A DNA stretch of 64,000 nucleotides from Synechocystis sp. LKSZ1 (GCF_040436315.1 NZ_AP031572.1:2666001-2730000), one strand, 5' to 3'. Positions 42,012 to 51,579 are shown, counted from the first letter of the stretch. A program made the numbers and translations. Notes: generated by a model from the sequence alone, not told the origin.

Positions 42012-45000
42012 TCAACCCCTATTAGTGACAAAATTCGCTAGGGCCGTTTCAGCAGCATACAAAGAAGCACTGGTATCCCCAAAAGGAGCCAACCAGTTAC
42101 GGCCGAAGATTTCATTGCTTGGGCCAGAGGTAGCCTGGCGTTCTAGAGGCGTATCAATCGCTTGGCTAATCAAATCAGCGCTAGCTATCTTATTGCGAAT
42201 AACTTTAAGATCCTGATTGTCTCCTGGCTGTGTTCCATTACTGGCCCCTAAAGCCACGGCCAAAGCAAAATTGACTGGTGTGACTTGGTTCCGATCCAAC
42301 AGGCCTGTCCAGAAGTCCCACCCCCCTTGTTCTGGATCTCGGTTAAAAGCCAGGTCATAAACTTTTCTGACCTTTTCTCGGTTACTCAAGGCCCCATAAA
42401 GACGGTCGGCTTCACTGCCGGGCGCGGGATTACCAAAGGCATTGGCCAGGGTTTCAAATTCAGGACTCCCAAAGACAACCTGCTGAGAACCGAAGACTTG
42501 ATTCCAAAAGGCTAGGCCACCGGGATCACCAGGCCGGCCGTAGTAGGCGACGTAGGCAATCTGGACAGTTCCCCCTGTCAACACGAGGGGATTGGTGGGA
42601 GTATCATCCTGTTCAATAGTGCCAACGGCCTGGTTGTTGGACAAGACAGCGCCTACGGGATTGCTCAGTTTGAACAAAAAGGTTTCACTGTCTTCGTTTC
42701 TGGTATCGCCCATAATCGGCACATTAATTTGACCGATAAGTTGGCCGGCGGGAATGGTCAGGGTGCCATTGGTAGCGGTGTAATCAGCGGGATTATTGGG
42801 AGTAGCGATATCGCTAGGGGTAGCGGTATGGTCGGCAGGAGTGGCAGTGGAGTAGCTGACAGTCACGGTCTGAGCACTAGCCTGGGACAGAGTGACATTA
42901 AAGGTCAGGTTTTTAGTACCACTATTACCTTCACGGGTAGCGGCATCTTGAATACTGAGATTAGGAATCACAAAGTCATCATTCTGAATGGTTCCCGTGA
43001 CTGCCGTTGTTGTCCCAATGGTATAACCCGTTCCAGTCGCTAAAGTAAGGGAAACCGTTTCATCGGGCTCAATAATGCTATCGGCAATAGGGGCAAGGGC
43101 CAGCGTGGTGATGGATGTATTAGCCGCAAAGGTAATACTACCAGGAAGTGTGGCATAGTCCAGGCCATTGGTGGCGGTACCGGCAATGGTATAAGTAACA
43201 GTTAGGGGGTTTGTGGTTGAGCCAGTCCGCGTGAAAGTATAGAAGAGACTGATACCCTTATCTTCTAGAACACTATTAGACGAAATTGATACATTAATAA
43301 TAGGTGAATCATCATTTTGAATAGTAGAGGTAATTGCCTGAGAAGTTCCCACGCTGTAACCATTACCAGGAGCGAGAGTCAGCGTAACAGTTTCATCTGG
43401 TTCAATGGTGCTATCGGGAGTGGGGTCAATGGTGACGGTTGCGGCGGCTGACCCAGAGATAAAGGTGACACTACTGCCGATATTGGCGTAGTCGTTGCCA
43501 TTGGTGGCTGTCCCTCCAATGGTGTAGTTAACCGTGAGGGAATTGGTGAGATCTCCGCTACGAGTGAAGGTATAAGTCAGATTTCCTGTTCCATCTTCAG
43601 TCACACTGCTGAGACTAACGGCTAGAGTAATCGTCGGCAGGGCCACTGCATCATCATTTTGAATCGTGCCTGTGACAGCCGTTGTAGTGCCGATGGTGTA
43701 GCCTGTTCCGGCCGCAAGCGTTAGGGAAACGGTTTCATCCGGTTCAACGGTGCTGTCTGGGGTTGGGTTAACCGTAACTGTTGCTGCTGCAGAACCGGGT
43801 TGGAAGATGACATTAGTTCCAAGGTTGGCGTAGTCGTTACCATTCGTTGCAGTACCACTGATGCTGTAGTTAACCGTGAGAGAGTTTGTTAGATCTCCGG
43901 TGCGAGTGAAAGTATAGACCAAGTTAGGAGTACCATCTTCTGTCACACTGCTGGGACTAACGGCCAGGGTAATCGTCGGCAGGGCCACTGCATCATCATT
44001 TTGAATCGTGCCAATAACCGCGTTAGTAGTACCAATGCTGTAGCCTGTTCCGGCCACTAAAGTAAGGGAAATGGTTTCATCCGGTTCAACCGTGCTATCT
44101 GGGGTTGGATTAACCGTAACTGTTGCTGTTGCAGAACCGGGTTGGAAGATGACATTAGTTCCAAGGTTGGCGTAGTCGTTACCATTCGTTGCAGTACCAC
44201 CGAGGCTGTAGTTGACCGTGAGAGAGTTTGTTAGATCTCCGGTGCGAGTGAAAGTATAGACCAAGTTAGGAGTACCATCTTCGGTCACACTGCTGGGACT
44301 AACAGCCAGGGTAATTGTTGGTAAAGGGGCCAATACCGTAAAGGTTTTAGTAAAACTATTATTGGCATTATTGGATTCAGGTTCCTGATTGAGGTAATCG
44401 GCTTCTAAGATCAGAGTATGACTGCCCGCACTCAAAGGGCCAATCTGATAATCCGTCACAGAAGTGTAGAAATTGACATCTAAGGGCGGACTGGTTGACC
44501 AAGTATTAATGGCGACACCATCCAAAAATAATCGAGTACTAAAGCTATTGGCTGTTGCCTGAGAACCCTGATTTAAAACAGCCCAGTCAATGTATAAAGT
44601 ATCCGGTGTTAAAATTTGGGATGCACTGGTGGACGTTCCTGTCGTTGTTGAAAGAACAATTCGGTCATCCCAATCGATTGGCTGATAAGGAACTAAATCG
44701 GGTAAGTTATTGGGATTGCCACTACTATCAATAATGGCAAAATTACTTGCTTGTAATGGTTGGTTGCTAAAAACCGTAATTTGATTGTTATTACCCAAGT
44801 CAATCAACGAGAAGAAAATGCCTGGTTGAATTTGGCCGCTATTGGTGATGGCGTTTAATAATTGAGTGCTAGAACTAAAGCCGTAGGCAATATCAATTTC
44901 GAGTAAATCTTGACCAACAATAAAAAGATTATCGACTTTCCCCACTGTATCCAGGCCACTACCGAGGAAAAAGCGAAAGCGGTCATTCCCAGCCCCGCCG

Positions 45001-46826
45001 AGAAGAATGTCACTGTCAGCGCCGCCCTCTAAAGTATCGTTGCCGTCTCCGCCTATCAGTTGGTCAACACCATTACCACCGCGTAGCAAAGTATTGCCTA
45101 ATCCATAGCCTGCATCGTAGAGATAATCATCTCCATCACCACCCTCTAGGGTATCGTTGCCGTTTCCGCCGTCTAAATAATCATTGCCCTCATTGCCAAA
45201 TAGTTGGTCATCTCCATCGCCTCCAAAAAGATCATCATCTCCTGTCCCTCCGATGAGGGTGTCATTCCCCAAGCCCCCTTGAATAAGATCGTTCCCCCCC
45301 AGGCCATTAATCAGGTCGGCTTGGGCCGTGCCCTGAATCGTGTCGTTGCCTTCCGTTGGCGTGGCTAAGGTGTCATCATCCTGGATAGTGCCTATCACTG
45401 CTCCAGTTGTCCCCGCAATATAGCCAATGGTCACAGAGGAAAGTTGGAGAGAAACGGTTTCATTGCTTTCGGACGTACTATCTGCAATAGGGTCAATGAG
45501 TACTTGAGCGGTTGAGGCATTGGCCGCAAAGGTGACGTTGGTGGGAATCGTGGCGTAATCGGTTCCATTGGTAGCCGTTCCCCCAATCGTATAGTTTACG
45601 GTTAGAGAATTACTCAAATTTCCTGTACGAGTGAAGGTATAAACCAAATTAGCGGTGCCGTCCTCCAAAACATTGCTTGGATTTACGGCTAGGGTTACAG
45701 TCGGTAGCGTTGAGGTATTATCTTGAAACTGTAGAGAATAGATTTCTAATTTACTATCGAGGGTACTGTTGGTTGTGCCAAACCAAACAACCTTATTGCC
45801 AGAAATACGAGGGACAAATCTTCTAGCGACTGAATCTTTAACGCCGTTTGTTAGCTGTGTTGTGGTAGTGCCGTTATAGAGAAAGAGTTGGTCGTCTCCA
45901 TCAACAAAGCTAGACCAAATAACATTACTGCCAGAAATATCAACAAAAAGCTCATTCCCAGAATTGTTAGTTAATTGAGTTGTTGTAGAGCCATTATAAA
46001 AATATACTTCTGGATCTGTTGTCTGGCCTGGGTTATTGTTGCTGGCTATCCAGACAATATTGTTACCAGAGATGGGAGAATAATTGAGGGGATTATTATT
46101 AGTAGTTGTTGCAAAAGTACTAGAGAAAGCCTCTGTTAGGTCGTTATCGGTTAATTGAACTGTAGTTGAACCGTTATACAAAAAAACTTCTGTATCATTT
46201 TCGCCTGTCTTTTTCCCTAGCCAGACAACATTATTGCCGGAGATATAGGGAAAAGAGTCGGCATAACTATTATTGGTTAACTGTATAATTTGAGTGCCAT
46301 CATACAAGAAGATTTCACTGGTATTAATGTCATTGGGATCACTGAGGCCCATCCAAACAACTTTATTGCCTGAGATATGGGCAAGGACGTCAGAAAAATT
46401 GTTATTGGTTAGCTGGGTGACGGTCGAGCCATTGTATAAATAAATATCTGAATCATTGCCATTAACGCCTGTCCACACCACGTTATTACCAGAGATTGCT
46501 GGCAGGGCCGAATCAATATTACTATCACTCAACTGGGTGGTGGTTGAACCATTGTAGAGAAATATCTTAGAGGTAGCACCATCTTTGACACTCCAAACGA
46601 GGTTCCCCCCGGACAAAGCAAGAAGGGTGGCAACTTGATTCTGGGCTGTTTCTGCTGGAAATTGATATTGGGCCACTTGAGTGGTGCTAGACCCATTGTT
46701 AAAGTAAATTGTAAGGGTGGTTCCATCGACACTATACCAAGCAGTATTATTGCCAGAAACAATTGGGTCTATATCGGCAATATTATTGTTGGTGATTCGC
46801 GTAATTGGAGTTGTTGTAATTGCCAT
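42012..46826 (-). CDS. Giant mosaic extracellular protein: beta-propeller, Calx-beta, RTX, CARDB, DUF4214-like
   Basis: 1604 residues without an N-terminal signal peptide. Residues about 1-370 are seven or so propeller-like repeats of about 48 residues (pattern QLTNN...ISGNNVVW...IFLYNGST). About 374-488 is a Calx-beta module. About 491-620 are calcium-binding RTX nonapeptides (GGDGDDQLFGNEGNDYLDGG and similar). About 710-835 is a CARDB-like module. About 838-1410 are five more Calx-beta modules, the first three nearly identical repeats of 114 residues. About 1423-1510 looks like DUF4214 (YYGRPGDPGGLAFWNQVF, AFNRDPEQGGWDFWTGLLDR), followed by a tail ending FVTNRG. RTX repeats without a Sec signal suggest type I secretion, which is family knowledge. 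An adhesin, S-layer or matrix role is inference. No secretion genes are adjacent. Confidence 0.88.
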   Translation of the reverse strand: MAITTTPITRITNNNIADIDPIVSGNNTAWYSVDGTTLTIYFNNGSSTTQVAQYQFPAETAQNQVATLLALSGGNLVWSVKDGATSKIFLYNGSTTTQLSDSNIDSALPAISGNNVVWTGVNGNDSDIYLYNGSTVTQLTNNNFSDVLAHISGNKVVWMGLSDPNDINTSEIFLYDGTQIIQLTNNSYADSFPYISGNNVVWLGKKTGENDTEVFLYNGSTTVQLTDNDLTEAFSSTFATTTNNNPLNYSPISGNNIVWIASNNNPGQTTDPEVYFYNGSTTTQLTNNSGNELFVDISGSNVIWSSFVDGDDQLFLYNGTTTTQLTNGVKDSVARRFVPRISGNKVVWFGTTNSTLDSKLEIYSLQFQDNTSTLPTVTLAVNPSNVLEDGTANLVYTFTRTGNLSNSLTVNYTIGGTATNGTDYATIPTNVTFAANASTAQVLIDPIADSTSESNETVSLQLSSVTIGYIAGTTGAVIGTIQDDDTLATPTEGNDTIQGTAQADLINGLGGNDLIQGGLGNDTLIGGTGDDDLFGGDGDDQLFGNEGNDYLDGGNGNDTLEGGDGDDYLYDAGYGLGNTLLRGGNGVDQLIGGDGNDTLEGGADSDILLGGAGNDRFRFFLGSGLDTVGKVDNLFIVGQDLLEIDIAYGFSSSTQLLNAITNSGQIQPGIFFSLIDLGNNNQITVFSNQPLQASNFAIIDSSGNPNNLPDLVPYQPIDWDDRIVLSTTTGTSTSASQILTPDTLYIDWAVLNQGSQATANSFSTRLFLDGVAINTWSTSPPLDVNFYTSVTDYQIGPLSAGSHTLILEADYLNQEPESNNANNSFTKTFTVLAPLPTITLAVSPSSVTEDGTPNLVYTFTRTGDLTNSLTVNYSLGGTATNGNDYANLGTNVIFQPGSATATVTVNPTPDSTVEPDETISLTLVAGTGYSIGTTNAVIGTIQNDDAVALPTITLAVSPSSVTEDGTPNLVYTFTRTGDLTNSLTVNYSISGTATNGNDYANLGTNVIFQPGSAAATVTVNPTPDSTVEPDETVSLTLAAGTGYTIGTTTAVTGTIQNDDAVALPTITLAVSLSSVTEDGTGNLTYTFTRSGDLTNSLTVNYTIGGTATNGNDYANIGSSVTFISGSAAATVTIDPTPDSTIEPDETVTLTLAPGNGYSVGTSQAITSTIQNDDSPIINVSISSNSVLEDKGISLFYTFTRTGSTTNPLTVTYTIAGTATNGLDYATLPGSITFAANTSITTLALAPIADSIIEPDETVSLTLATGTGYTIGTTTAVTGTIQNDDFVIPNLSIQDAATREGNSGTKNLTFNVTLSQASAQTVTVSYSTATPADHTATPSDIATPNNPADYTATNGTLTIPAGQLIGQINVPIMGDTRNEDSETFLFKLSNPVGAVLSNNQAVGTIEQDDTPTNPLVLTGGTVQIAYVAYYGRPGDPGGLAFWNQVFGSQQVVFGSPEFETLANAFGNPAPGSEADRLYGALSNREKVRKVYDLAFNRDPEQGGWDFWTGLLDRNQVTPVNFALAVALGASNGTQPGDNQDLKVIRNKIASADLISQAIDTPLERQATSGPSNEIFGRNWLAPFGDTSASLYAAETALANFVTNRG
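43630..44320 (-). repeat. Near-identical 342-bp tandem Calx-beta coding repeats
   Basis: Two neighbouring Calx-beta units match closely at DNA level with a 342-bp period. For example, the GGTTGG-TTAACCGTAACTG segment recurs at 43761 and 44103, and the GTAATCGTCGGCAGGGCCAC segment recurs near 43629 and 43969. A third unit (about 43300-43630) is more diverged. This indicates recent duplication or gene conversion within the mosaic gene. Confidence 0.75.
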
Positions 46827-47162
46827 TGTTTACCTATCATTAACACTAATGTTTAGATTATTTATACTTTTTGGATTTATTTATGTAATCAATGTAATGA
46901 CCGATGATTGGTCAAACCCAAAACTTAATATGGCCTACTCAGGCGTTTTCGTCATGCTTCCTCATTCATTGCCAATTATAATCAAGTCTCACTAACTTTG
47001 GGGCATTTTGAGCTTGAGCTTGCCCCAGTATTGTTAACAGTATCTATGACGTTGGTAGCGTTCTTTCTACCAAGGCTTCAAGTTAAAGCTACAGATTTTC
47101 CCCCTCCGTCACCTCCCCTTGTGAAGAGGAGGACGGGTAGGATCTAGTTGTATAGTTGGGCT
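46827..47162 (-). promoter_or_regulatory. 336-bp upstream region of the mosaic adhesin gene with a TATAAT box
   Basis: The spacer between the S8 peptidase stop and the start of the mosaic protein, both on the minus strand. A consensus -10 TATAAT reads on the minus strand at 46975-46980, giving a leader of about 140 bases. The matching -35 is poor. A GGGGCA...TGCCCC inverted repeat is at about 47001-47027. No gene is present. Confidence 0.4.
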
Positions 47163-48791
47163 TTAGAGCTCCGGAACCGTCCACCAACTGAGGGCATAGG
47201 CCTGATGGGAAAAGGGATTAGGGCCAGATGCATTGACCTGGATTTGATAGTGGCCAGTGCGGGGGACAGCACAAAAAAGATGTTCGACGTTATCAACACG
47301 ACTGTTGGAAAGACAGACCGGCCAAGGGCCACCGGGATTATCCAGGTCGAGCAATTGTAGATCAAGGTTGTTTAATGGCTCAGCCTGAAAGTTTTCCCCT
47401 GGATCATATTCCTGATTATGGTTGGTATCCAGCAAGCGGACAGTCCTTTCCCAAACCAAGGTGACACTGACAAAACTGTCTCCTCGTAGCGACTGGGCCA
47501 ACGTATAGTGAACCCTTGAGAGTCCATCGAGCTGGCCATAGTGCCAACCGAGGGGAGGAACGGGTGCAGTAGGAGGCCAGGAACCGGCCTGTAATTGCTG
47601 GAAAGCACGAAAAGCATTCAGTTGGCCGGCCCCCATTTCAGCATCCAGGGGAATAGTGCTGTTCTGGTAGGCCGACGACTGTAACCAAGTCTGATTGTTT
47701 TTGGTCAAGATGGTACGGGTCATCCCTAAGAAATGGCCTTGAGCATCGTCCTGGAGCTTATCCGCCGAGTTGAGGAGAATGGCTTTGATCACCGCTGGCT
47801 GGCGATAGTCCAGGGTTTGCCCCAGGCGTCCCTGGGCTTGCAAACGCTCGGCCGCCTCTTGAAGTAGGGCCACGGTTCCGGTCACTAAGGGGGCCGCAAA
47901 GCTAGTGCCACTCACCCGCTGTCTTTTGCCCACCAAATCATAGGTAATGATCTGACTGCCGGGGGCGATCAGACTGACACTACGGCGATTATTTTGATTA
48001 CTTTCCGGCCGAAATAACCTTTGGCCTAAACTTTGGCCACTGAGGTTAGCAAAATCTACTTTATTAAATTGCGGTGAGTCAGTCCCAAGGGTACTGTAGG
48101 CAATGGTCATGCCGTTGTAATGATCGGTGGGGATGGGGATACCGCCGTCTCCTTGATTACCCGCTACGACAAAGAGTACTTTTTCCGTTTGGGAGAGCCA
48201 ATCAAGACAGAGGCTAAACAGACTTTGGCCGTCGAGCAGGGCCGGCCAACGGGGGTCTCGTTCCAGGGAGTCGCCAAAACTGAGGTTAATGGCCCGGACA
48301 TCGCCACCATTCTGTCGAGCAATAAATTGACTGGTGAGGCATTCCTCTGGCTGAAAAGTTTCCTTCACCGGGCCAAGGGCCGCGGCATAGAGACGGGCTT
48401 GGGGGGCCACCCCAGAAAATTGTTTATCCTTGCCGATCAGCACCTCCGCCACCATGGCCGCATGGACATCTAAATGAGTATTAGGGACAGCGGCCTGATT
48501 GCGGAAAAAAACACCGGCTAAGCGAAAACGGGGAGGGCTTGCCACCAGTTTATCCAGGCCAAATTGGGCCGGACGGCCAATTTCCACCTGGCCCAGGGCA
48601 ATTTTGCGCCCCGTTAGAAAGTAGGGGGCCTGATGCAGACGTTGGGCTTGAATCCCGTCTTCTCCCAAGGGCCAGCGTTGGCCGCTGGCTGGCCTCTCTC
48701 CTCCAGCGCTCAAGGCCAGGCAGATCGTGCCAGTAATGGCCAGAACAAAGCCTCTACTCCTTCGGACGACGGAAGATAAGCAGGGTAACAT
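47163..48791 (-). CDS. Secreted subtilisin-like (S8) peptidase with Glu in the Asp position
   Basis: 542 residues from the ATG at 48789-48791, which starts a good signal peptide (MLPCLSSVVRRSRGFVLAIT then GTICLALSAGG). An earlier ATG at 48827 would add 12 residues. The S8 catalytic order is visible: the first acidic site is KIALGQVEIGRP (Glu at about 70 where subtilases have Asp), then His in THLDVHAAMVAEVL (about 110), the oxyanion Asn in FVVAGNQGDGG (about 212), and Ser in VSGTSFAAPLVTG (about 297). The C-terminal about 150 residues form a beta-rich domain (VSVTLVWERTVRLLD, PFSHQAYALSWWTVPEL). It overlaps the upstream gene by 38 bp. Activity with Glu is uncertain. It precedes the mosaic adhesin on the same strand, so a processing role is possible. 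Confidence 0.82.
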   Translation of the reverse strand: MLPCLSSVVRRSRGFVLAITGTICLALSAGGERPASGQRWPLGEDGIQAQRLHQAPYFLTGRKIALGQVEIGRPAQFGLDKLVASPPRFRLAGVFFRNQAAVPNTHLDVHAAMVAEVLIGKDKQFSGVAPQARLYAAALGPVKETFQPEECLTSQFIARQNGGDVRAINLSFGDSLERDPRWPALLDGQSLFSLCLDWLSQTEKVLFVVAGNQGDGGIPIPTDHYNGMTIAYSTLGTDSPQFNKVDFANLSGQSLGQRLFRPESNQNNRRSVSLIAPGSQIITYDLVGKRQRVSGTSFAAPLVTGTVALLQEAAERLQAQGRLGQTLDYRQPAVIKAILLNSADKLQDDAQGHFLGMTRTILTKNNQTWLQSSAYQNSTIPLDAEMGAGQLNAFRAFQQLQAGSWPPTAPVPPLGWHYGQLDGLSRVHYTLAQSLRGDSFVSVTLVWERTVRLLDTNHNQEYDPGENFQAEPLNNLDLQLLDLDNPGGPWPVCLSNSRVDNVEHLFCAVPRTGHYQIQVNASGPNPFSHQAYALSWWTVPEL

Positions 48792-49083
48792 TGGCAATTT
48801 CTTCCCGGGAAATATACTCCCAACCATCGGCCCCCATATGGTTAAAAAAGTCCGCTAATTGCTGAATTCCGCCACTTTTGGGCGGTTCTTGGGGCCGGGG
48901 TTTGGGTTTGTCTTCACCGTAATATTCCGGGAATTGCTTTTCTAAAAATTCTTTGGAAAAGAGGGCCTCGGCCGGTTGGCCAGATGGCTCCGCCGGGGGA
49001 CGGGCATCGGTTGGGGCTTGGGGTTGAGGACGACTATTAATATTTAAATAAACCAGCTTGTATTCCCACTGTTGGCGAGCCAT
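48754..49083 (-). CDS. DUF4177-like small protein upstream of the S8 peptidase
   Basis: A 109-residue soluble protein. The N-terminus RQQWEYKLVYLNINSRPQPQ and C-terminus FFNHMGADGWEYISREEI...LLIFRRPKE resemble DUF4177 (WEYKxV... LNxxGxxGWE...LIxKRP), split by a Pro-rich insert (about 22-75: PTDARPPAEPSGQPAE, KPKPRPQEPPKSGG). The function of the family is unknown. Its 3' end overlaps the S8 gene start by 38 bp in another frame, so both are probably on one transcript. Confidence 0.72.
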   Translation of the reverse strand: MARQQWEYKLVYLNINSRPQPQAPTDARPPAEPSGQPAEALFSKEFLEKQFPEYYGEDKPKPRPQEPPKSGGIQQLADFFNHMGADGWEYISREEIANVTLLIFRRPKE

Positions 49084-49173
49084 AAAATAATAAAAAGGAA
49101 TTATATTTAACCAGGACTGTGTGGATCTTAACCCACTCTACTACCCCAATGTTAGCTTCCTAGGGAGGGCGCT

Positions 49174-50322
49174 ATGAAATTTGTGGATGAATATCGGGAT
49201 GCTCAGCCGGTTCAGCGTTATTGCCAGGCCATTGCGGCCACTCTCAGCCGCCCCTGGACGTTGATGGAGATCTGCGGTGGCCAGACCCATGCCATCGTTA
49301 AGTACGGCATCGATCAACTGCTTCCCCCGGACTTGACCCTGATCCATGGCCCCGGCTGTCCTGTTTGCGTCACCGCCGTTGAAGTGATTGAGCAGGCCCT
49401 CTGCTTGGCCCGTCAACCCGACATCATCTTCTGTTCCTTTGGCGATATGCTACGGGTGCCCGGTCATGACCAGGATTTATTAACGATTAAGGCCCAGGGA
49501 GGAGACGTGCGCATGGTCTATTCTCCCTTGGATTGTCTGGCCCTGGCTCAGGCTCATCCCGATAAATCCGTGGTTTTCTTTGCGGTGGGTTTTGAAACCA
49601 CGGCCCCCGCTACGGCCCTGGCGGTTTACCAAGCTAAACAACGGGGAATTAGGAATTTCTTTCTATTAACAGCCCATGTGTTGGTTCCCCCGGCCATGGA
49701 AGCATTATTGGCGGATCCCGACGGTCAAATCCAAGGGTTTTTAGCCGCAGGCCATGTCTGCACGGTGATGGGTTACCAGGCCTACCAAGCGCTTGCTCGT
49801 CGTTACCAAGTCCCCATTGTGGTCACCGGGTTTGAGCCCTTGGATATCGTCCGGGGCATCTACCATTGCGTTAAGCAGCTCGAAAATAACCAGGCCGATT
49901 GTGAAAATCAGTATGAGAGATCTGTTCGTCCTGAGGGTAATCTCCTGGCCCAACAGATTATGCAGGAGGTCTTTTGGGTCGTTGACCAATCCTGGCGTGG
50001 CTTAGGCCAGATTCCCAACAGTGGTTTGGCCCTGAGTCCTGCCTATCAGGCCTGGTCTGCTTCCGTTCACTTTGCAGATCGTTTGCTGGATTCGCCGACA
50101 ACACCAAAAGTTAGCCCTTGTATTAGTGGAGAAATCTTGCAGGGAAAAGCCAAACCCTCAGCTTGTCCGGCCTTTGGCCAGGCCTGTACCCCTGAACAGC
50201 CTCTAGGCGCTCCCATGGTTTCCTCCGAAGGGGCCTGTGCCGCTTATTATCAATACCGTAAAATTGTCAGGGATCCTGTAGGCTCGATCCCAGCCACTGG
50301 AGATAGGGACGGGAACCCTTAA
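49174..50322 (+). CDS. hypD: Hydrogenase maturation factor HypD
   Basis: A 382-residue iron-sulphur scaffold that with HypC helps assemble the Fe(CN)2CO centre of NiFe hydrogenases. Conserved cysteine motifs are [20 protein letters not shown] near 30-49, [10 protein letters not shown] near 59-68, and the C-terminal cluster region [20 protein letters not shown], then [20 protein letters not shown] near 314-351. [11 protein letters not shown] and [10 protein letters not shown] also match. GGAGGG sits about 7 bases before the ATG. No other hyp or hox gene is in the window, so it stands alone here. Its last 56 bases overlap the convergent cutA. Confidence 0.95.
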   Translation: MKFVDEYRDAQPVQRYCQAIAATLSRPWTLMEICGGQTHAIVKYGIDQLLPPDLTLIHGPGCPVCVTAVEVIEQALCLARQPDIIFCSFGDMLRVPGHDQDLLTIKAQGGDVRMVYSPLDCLALAQAHPDKSVVFFAVGFETTAPATALAVYQAKQRGIRNFFLLTAHVLVPPAMEALLADPDGQIQGFLAAGHVCTVMGYQAYQALARRYQVPIVVTGFEPLDIVRGIYHCVKQLENNQADCENQYERSVRPEGNLLAQQIMQEVFWVVDQSWRGLGQIPNSGLALSPAYQAWSASVHFADRLLDSPTTPKVSPCISGEILQGKAKPSACPAFGQACTPEQPLGAPMVSSEGACAAYYQYRKIVRDPVGSIPATGDRDGNP

Positions 50323-50593
50323 CAATTTCTAGCGCAATGATTTCCGGTACGTCGTAGGAATGCAGGGCCTGAATTTGGGCCTCTAGGCTTTCAAAACGAG
50401 CTAAATCGGTCTTAATCACTAACTGCCACTCTTCCGTTTCCTGCCGTTGGCCCTGCCAAAGATAGGTGGAGTGGACGGGGAAAAAATTAATGCAAGCGGC
50501 CAGCCCCTGCTCTAGAAGATGTTGGGCCAGTTCGCGGGCCTCTGCTTGGGAAGCGGTTGTGACCAATACCACACCGTAGCGCTCTGGGGCCAT
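50267..50593 (-). CDS. cutA: Divalent-cation tolerance protein CutA
   Basis: A 108-residue trimeric ferredoxin-like protein. The family pattern is clear: [20 protein letters not shown] near 8-27, [20 protein letters not shown] near 32-51, [40 protein letters not shown] near 81-100, and a final WL. The role is linked to copper tolerance in E. coli, but the general function is unsettled. The 3' end overlaps hypD by 56 bp antisense. It is 4 bp upstream of the pentapeptide stop region on the same strand and could share its transcript. Confidence 0.93.
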   Translation of the reverse strand: MAPERYGVVLVTTASQAEARELAQHLLEQGLAACINFFPVHSTYLWQGQRQETEEWQLVIKTDLARFESLEAQIQALHSYDVPEIIALEIVKGSRPYLQWLGSSLQDP

Positions 50594-50596
50594 GGT

Positions 50597-51199
50597 TTAG
50601 TTCTGCAGGAGAAAGGGAGAGGAAAAGAGGGAGAACTGATTAACGGGCAAGGTTAAACACTCTAGATCCAGGGGGGAAAAACTCTGGGGCTCATAGATCA
50701 GCGTTTCCCGGAGATTGGTATTCTGCAAAATAGCCCCCGTCAGCAGAGTATTGGTTAGGTTAGCGCCCTCCAAATTGGCATGGGTTAAATCCGCTTCGCT
50801 CAGATTGGCCCCCTGGAGGTTGGCCCCCTGGAGATTGGCCCCGCGCAGGTTGGCCTGGCGGAGATTACTGTGCTGTAGCGTGGCCTCTTTCAATTGAGTC
50901 TGTTCCAAGTTTGATTGTACTAAAAAGGCGTGACTGAGATTGGCCTGGGTCAAGTCAGCTCGAGTTAGAATAGCCTGGCTTAATTTTGCCGCCGTTAGAT
51001 TGGCTAGCCTTAAACAGGCCTGTCGTAAATTAGCCTTGGTGAGAAACGTCCGGCTGAGATTCGCTCCCCTGAGGTTGGCCTCCGCCAAATCCACACCAAT
51101 CAAAGTTACCTGGGATAAATCGACGTTTTGTAAATTCTTACCCAGGAAAGAGCGTTGACCTTTTTCGTAGGCTCGCAATAGTTCGTTAATGTTCATCAT
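50597..51199 (-). CDS. Pentapeptide-repeat protein, short form
   Basis: 200 residues from the ATG at 51197-51199 (MMNINELLRAYEKGQRSFLG), though the open frame runs further up. The N-terminal helix is followed by about 28 A(D/N)LxX repeats (NLRGANLQGANLQGANLSEA, NLTNTLLTGAILQNTNLRET), forming a beta helix, then a short tail FSPLDLECLTLPVNQFSLFS. The N-terminal lead LLRAYEKGQRSF resembles LLWHYSQGQRDF of the pentapeptide protein at 33323, so the two are paralogues or share a module. There is no export signal. Function is unknown. Confidence 0.87.
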   Translation of the reverse strand: MMNINELLRAYEKGQRSFLGKNLQNVDLSQVTLIGVDLAEANLRGANLSRTFLTKANLRQACLRLANLTAAKLSQAILTRADLTQANLSHAFLVQSNLEQTQLKEATLQHSNLRQANLRGANLQGANLQGANLSEADLTHANLEGANLTNTLLTGAILQNTNLRETLIYEPQSFSPLDLECLTLPVNQFSLFSSPFLLQN

Positions 51200-51579
51200 C
51201 GTTCGTCGCTTCTGCTGGCGGCCGGCAGGCTGCAAGAAACAAAAGGAGAAAACAGGCTTAGGATGCTTCCTTGATTGGGAGTCATCATGAAATATGAAAT
51301 AAGCAGGTTTCTGTATCGGATCTTACGCCCAAAGCTTCTCTTGCTAGGGGTTTTGAGAGCAACTGTTATAAATCTTAATTCTTTATTAAACTTTCTGAGC
51401 GTGAGGAGAAAGCTGATTCTGCCCACTTTCCATAGGTTTCCTCTCGCTGATGGAATTGTCCCTAGAATCGCCACCAGGGTTGTTCTTGCTCCCCAAATCC
51501 CCTTTTTCTCTTTAAGGGCTTCAGGGCCAAGGGAAGAGGGCCTTAGGATACAGAAAGGTATTTTAACGACGGCGAAACC
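51200..51579. other. 380-bp spacer between a pentapeptide gene and a membrane protein gene
   Basis: A divergent spacer with no convincing gene. A plus-strand frame at 51275-51586 (103 codons) has no ribosome-binding site and unnatural composition. It contains loosely repeated C/T-rich and G-rich segments (CTCCCCAAATCCCC, AAGGGCTTCAGGGCC near 51490-51540) resembling dispersed intergenic repeats. Promoters of both flanking genes are expected here. Confidence 0.4.

Noticed and set aside
44970-45310. CRISPR-like short repeat array
   Set aside because: The periodic DNA encodes calcium-binding RTX nonapeptides in one long open frame and has no constant spacers.
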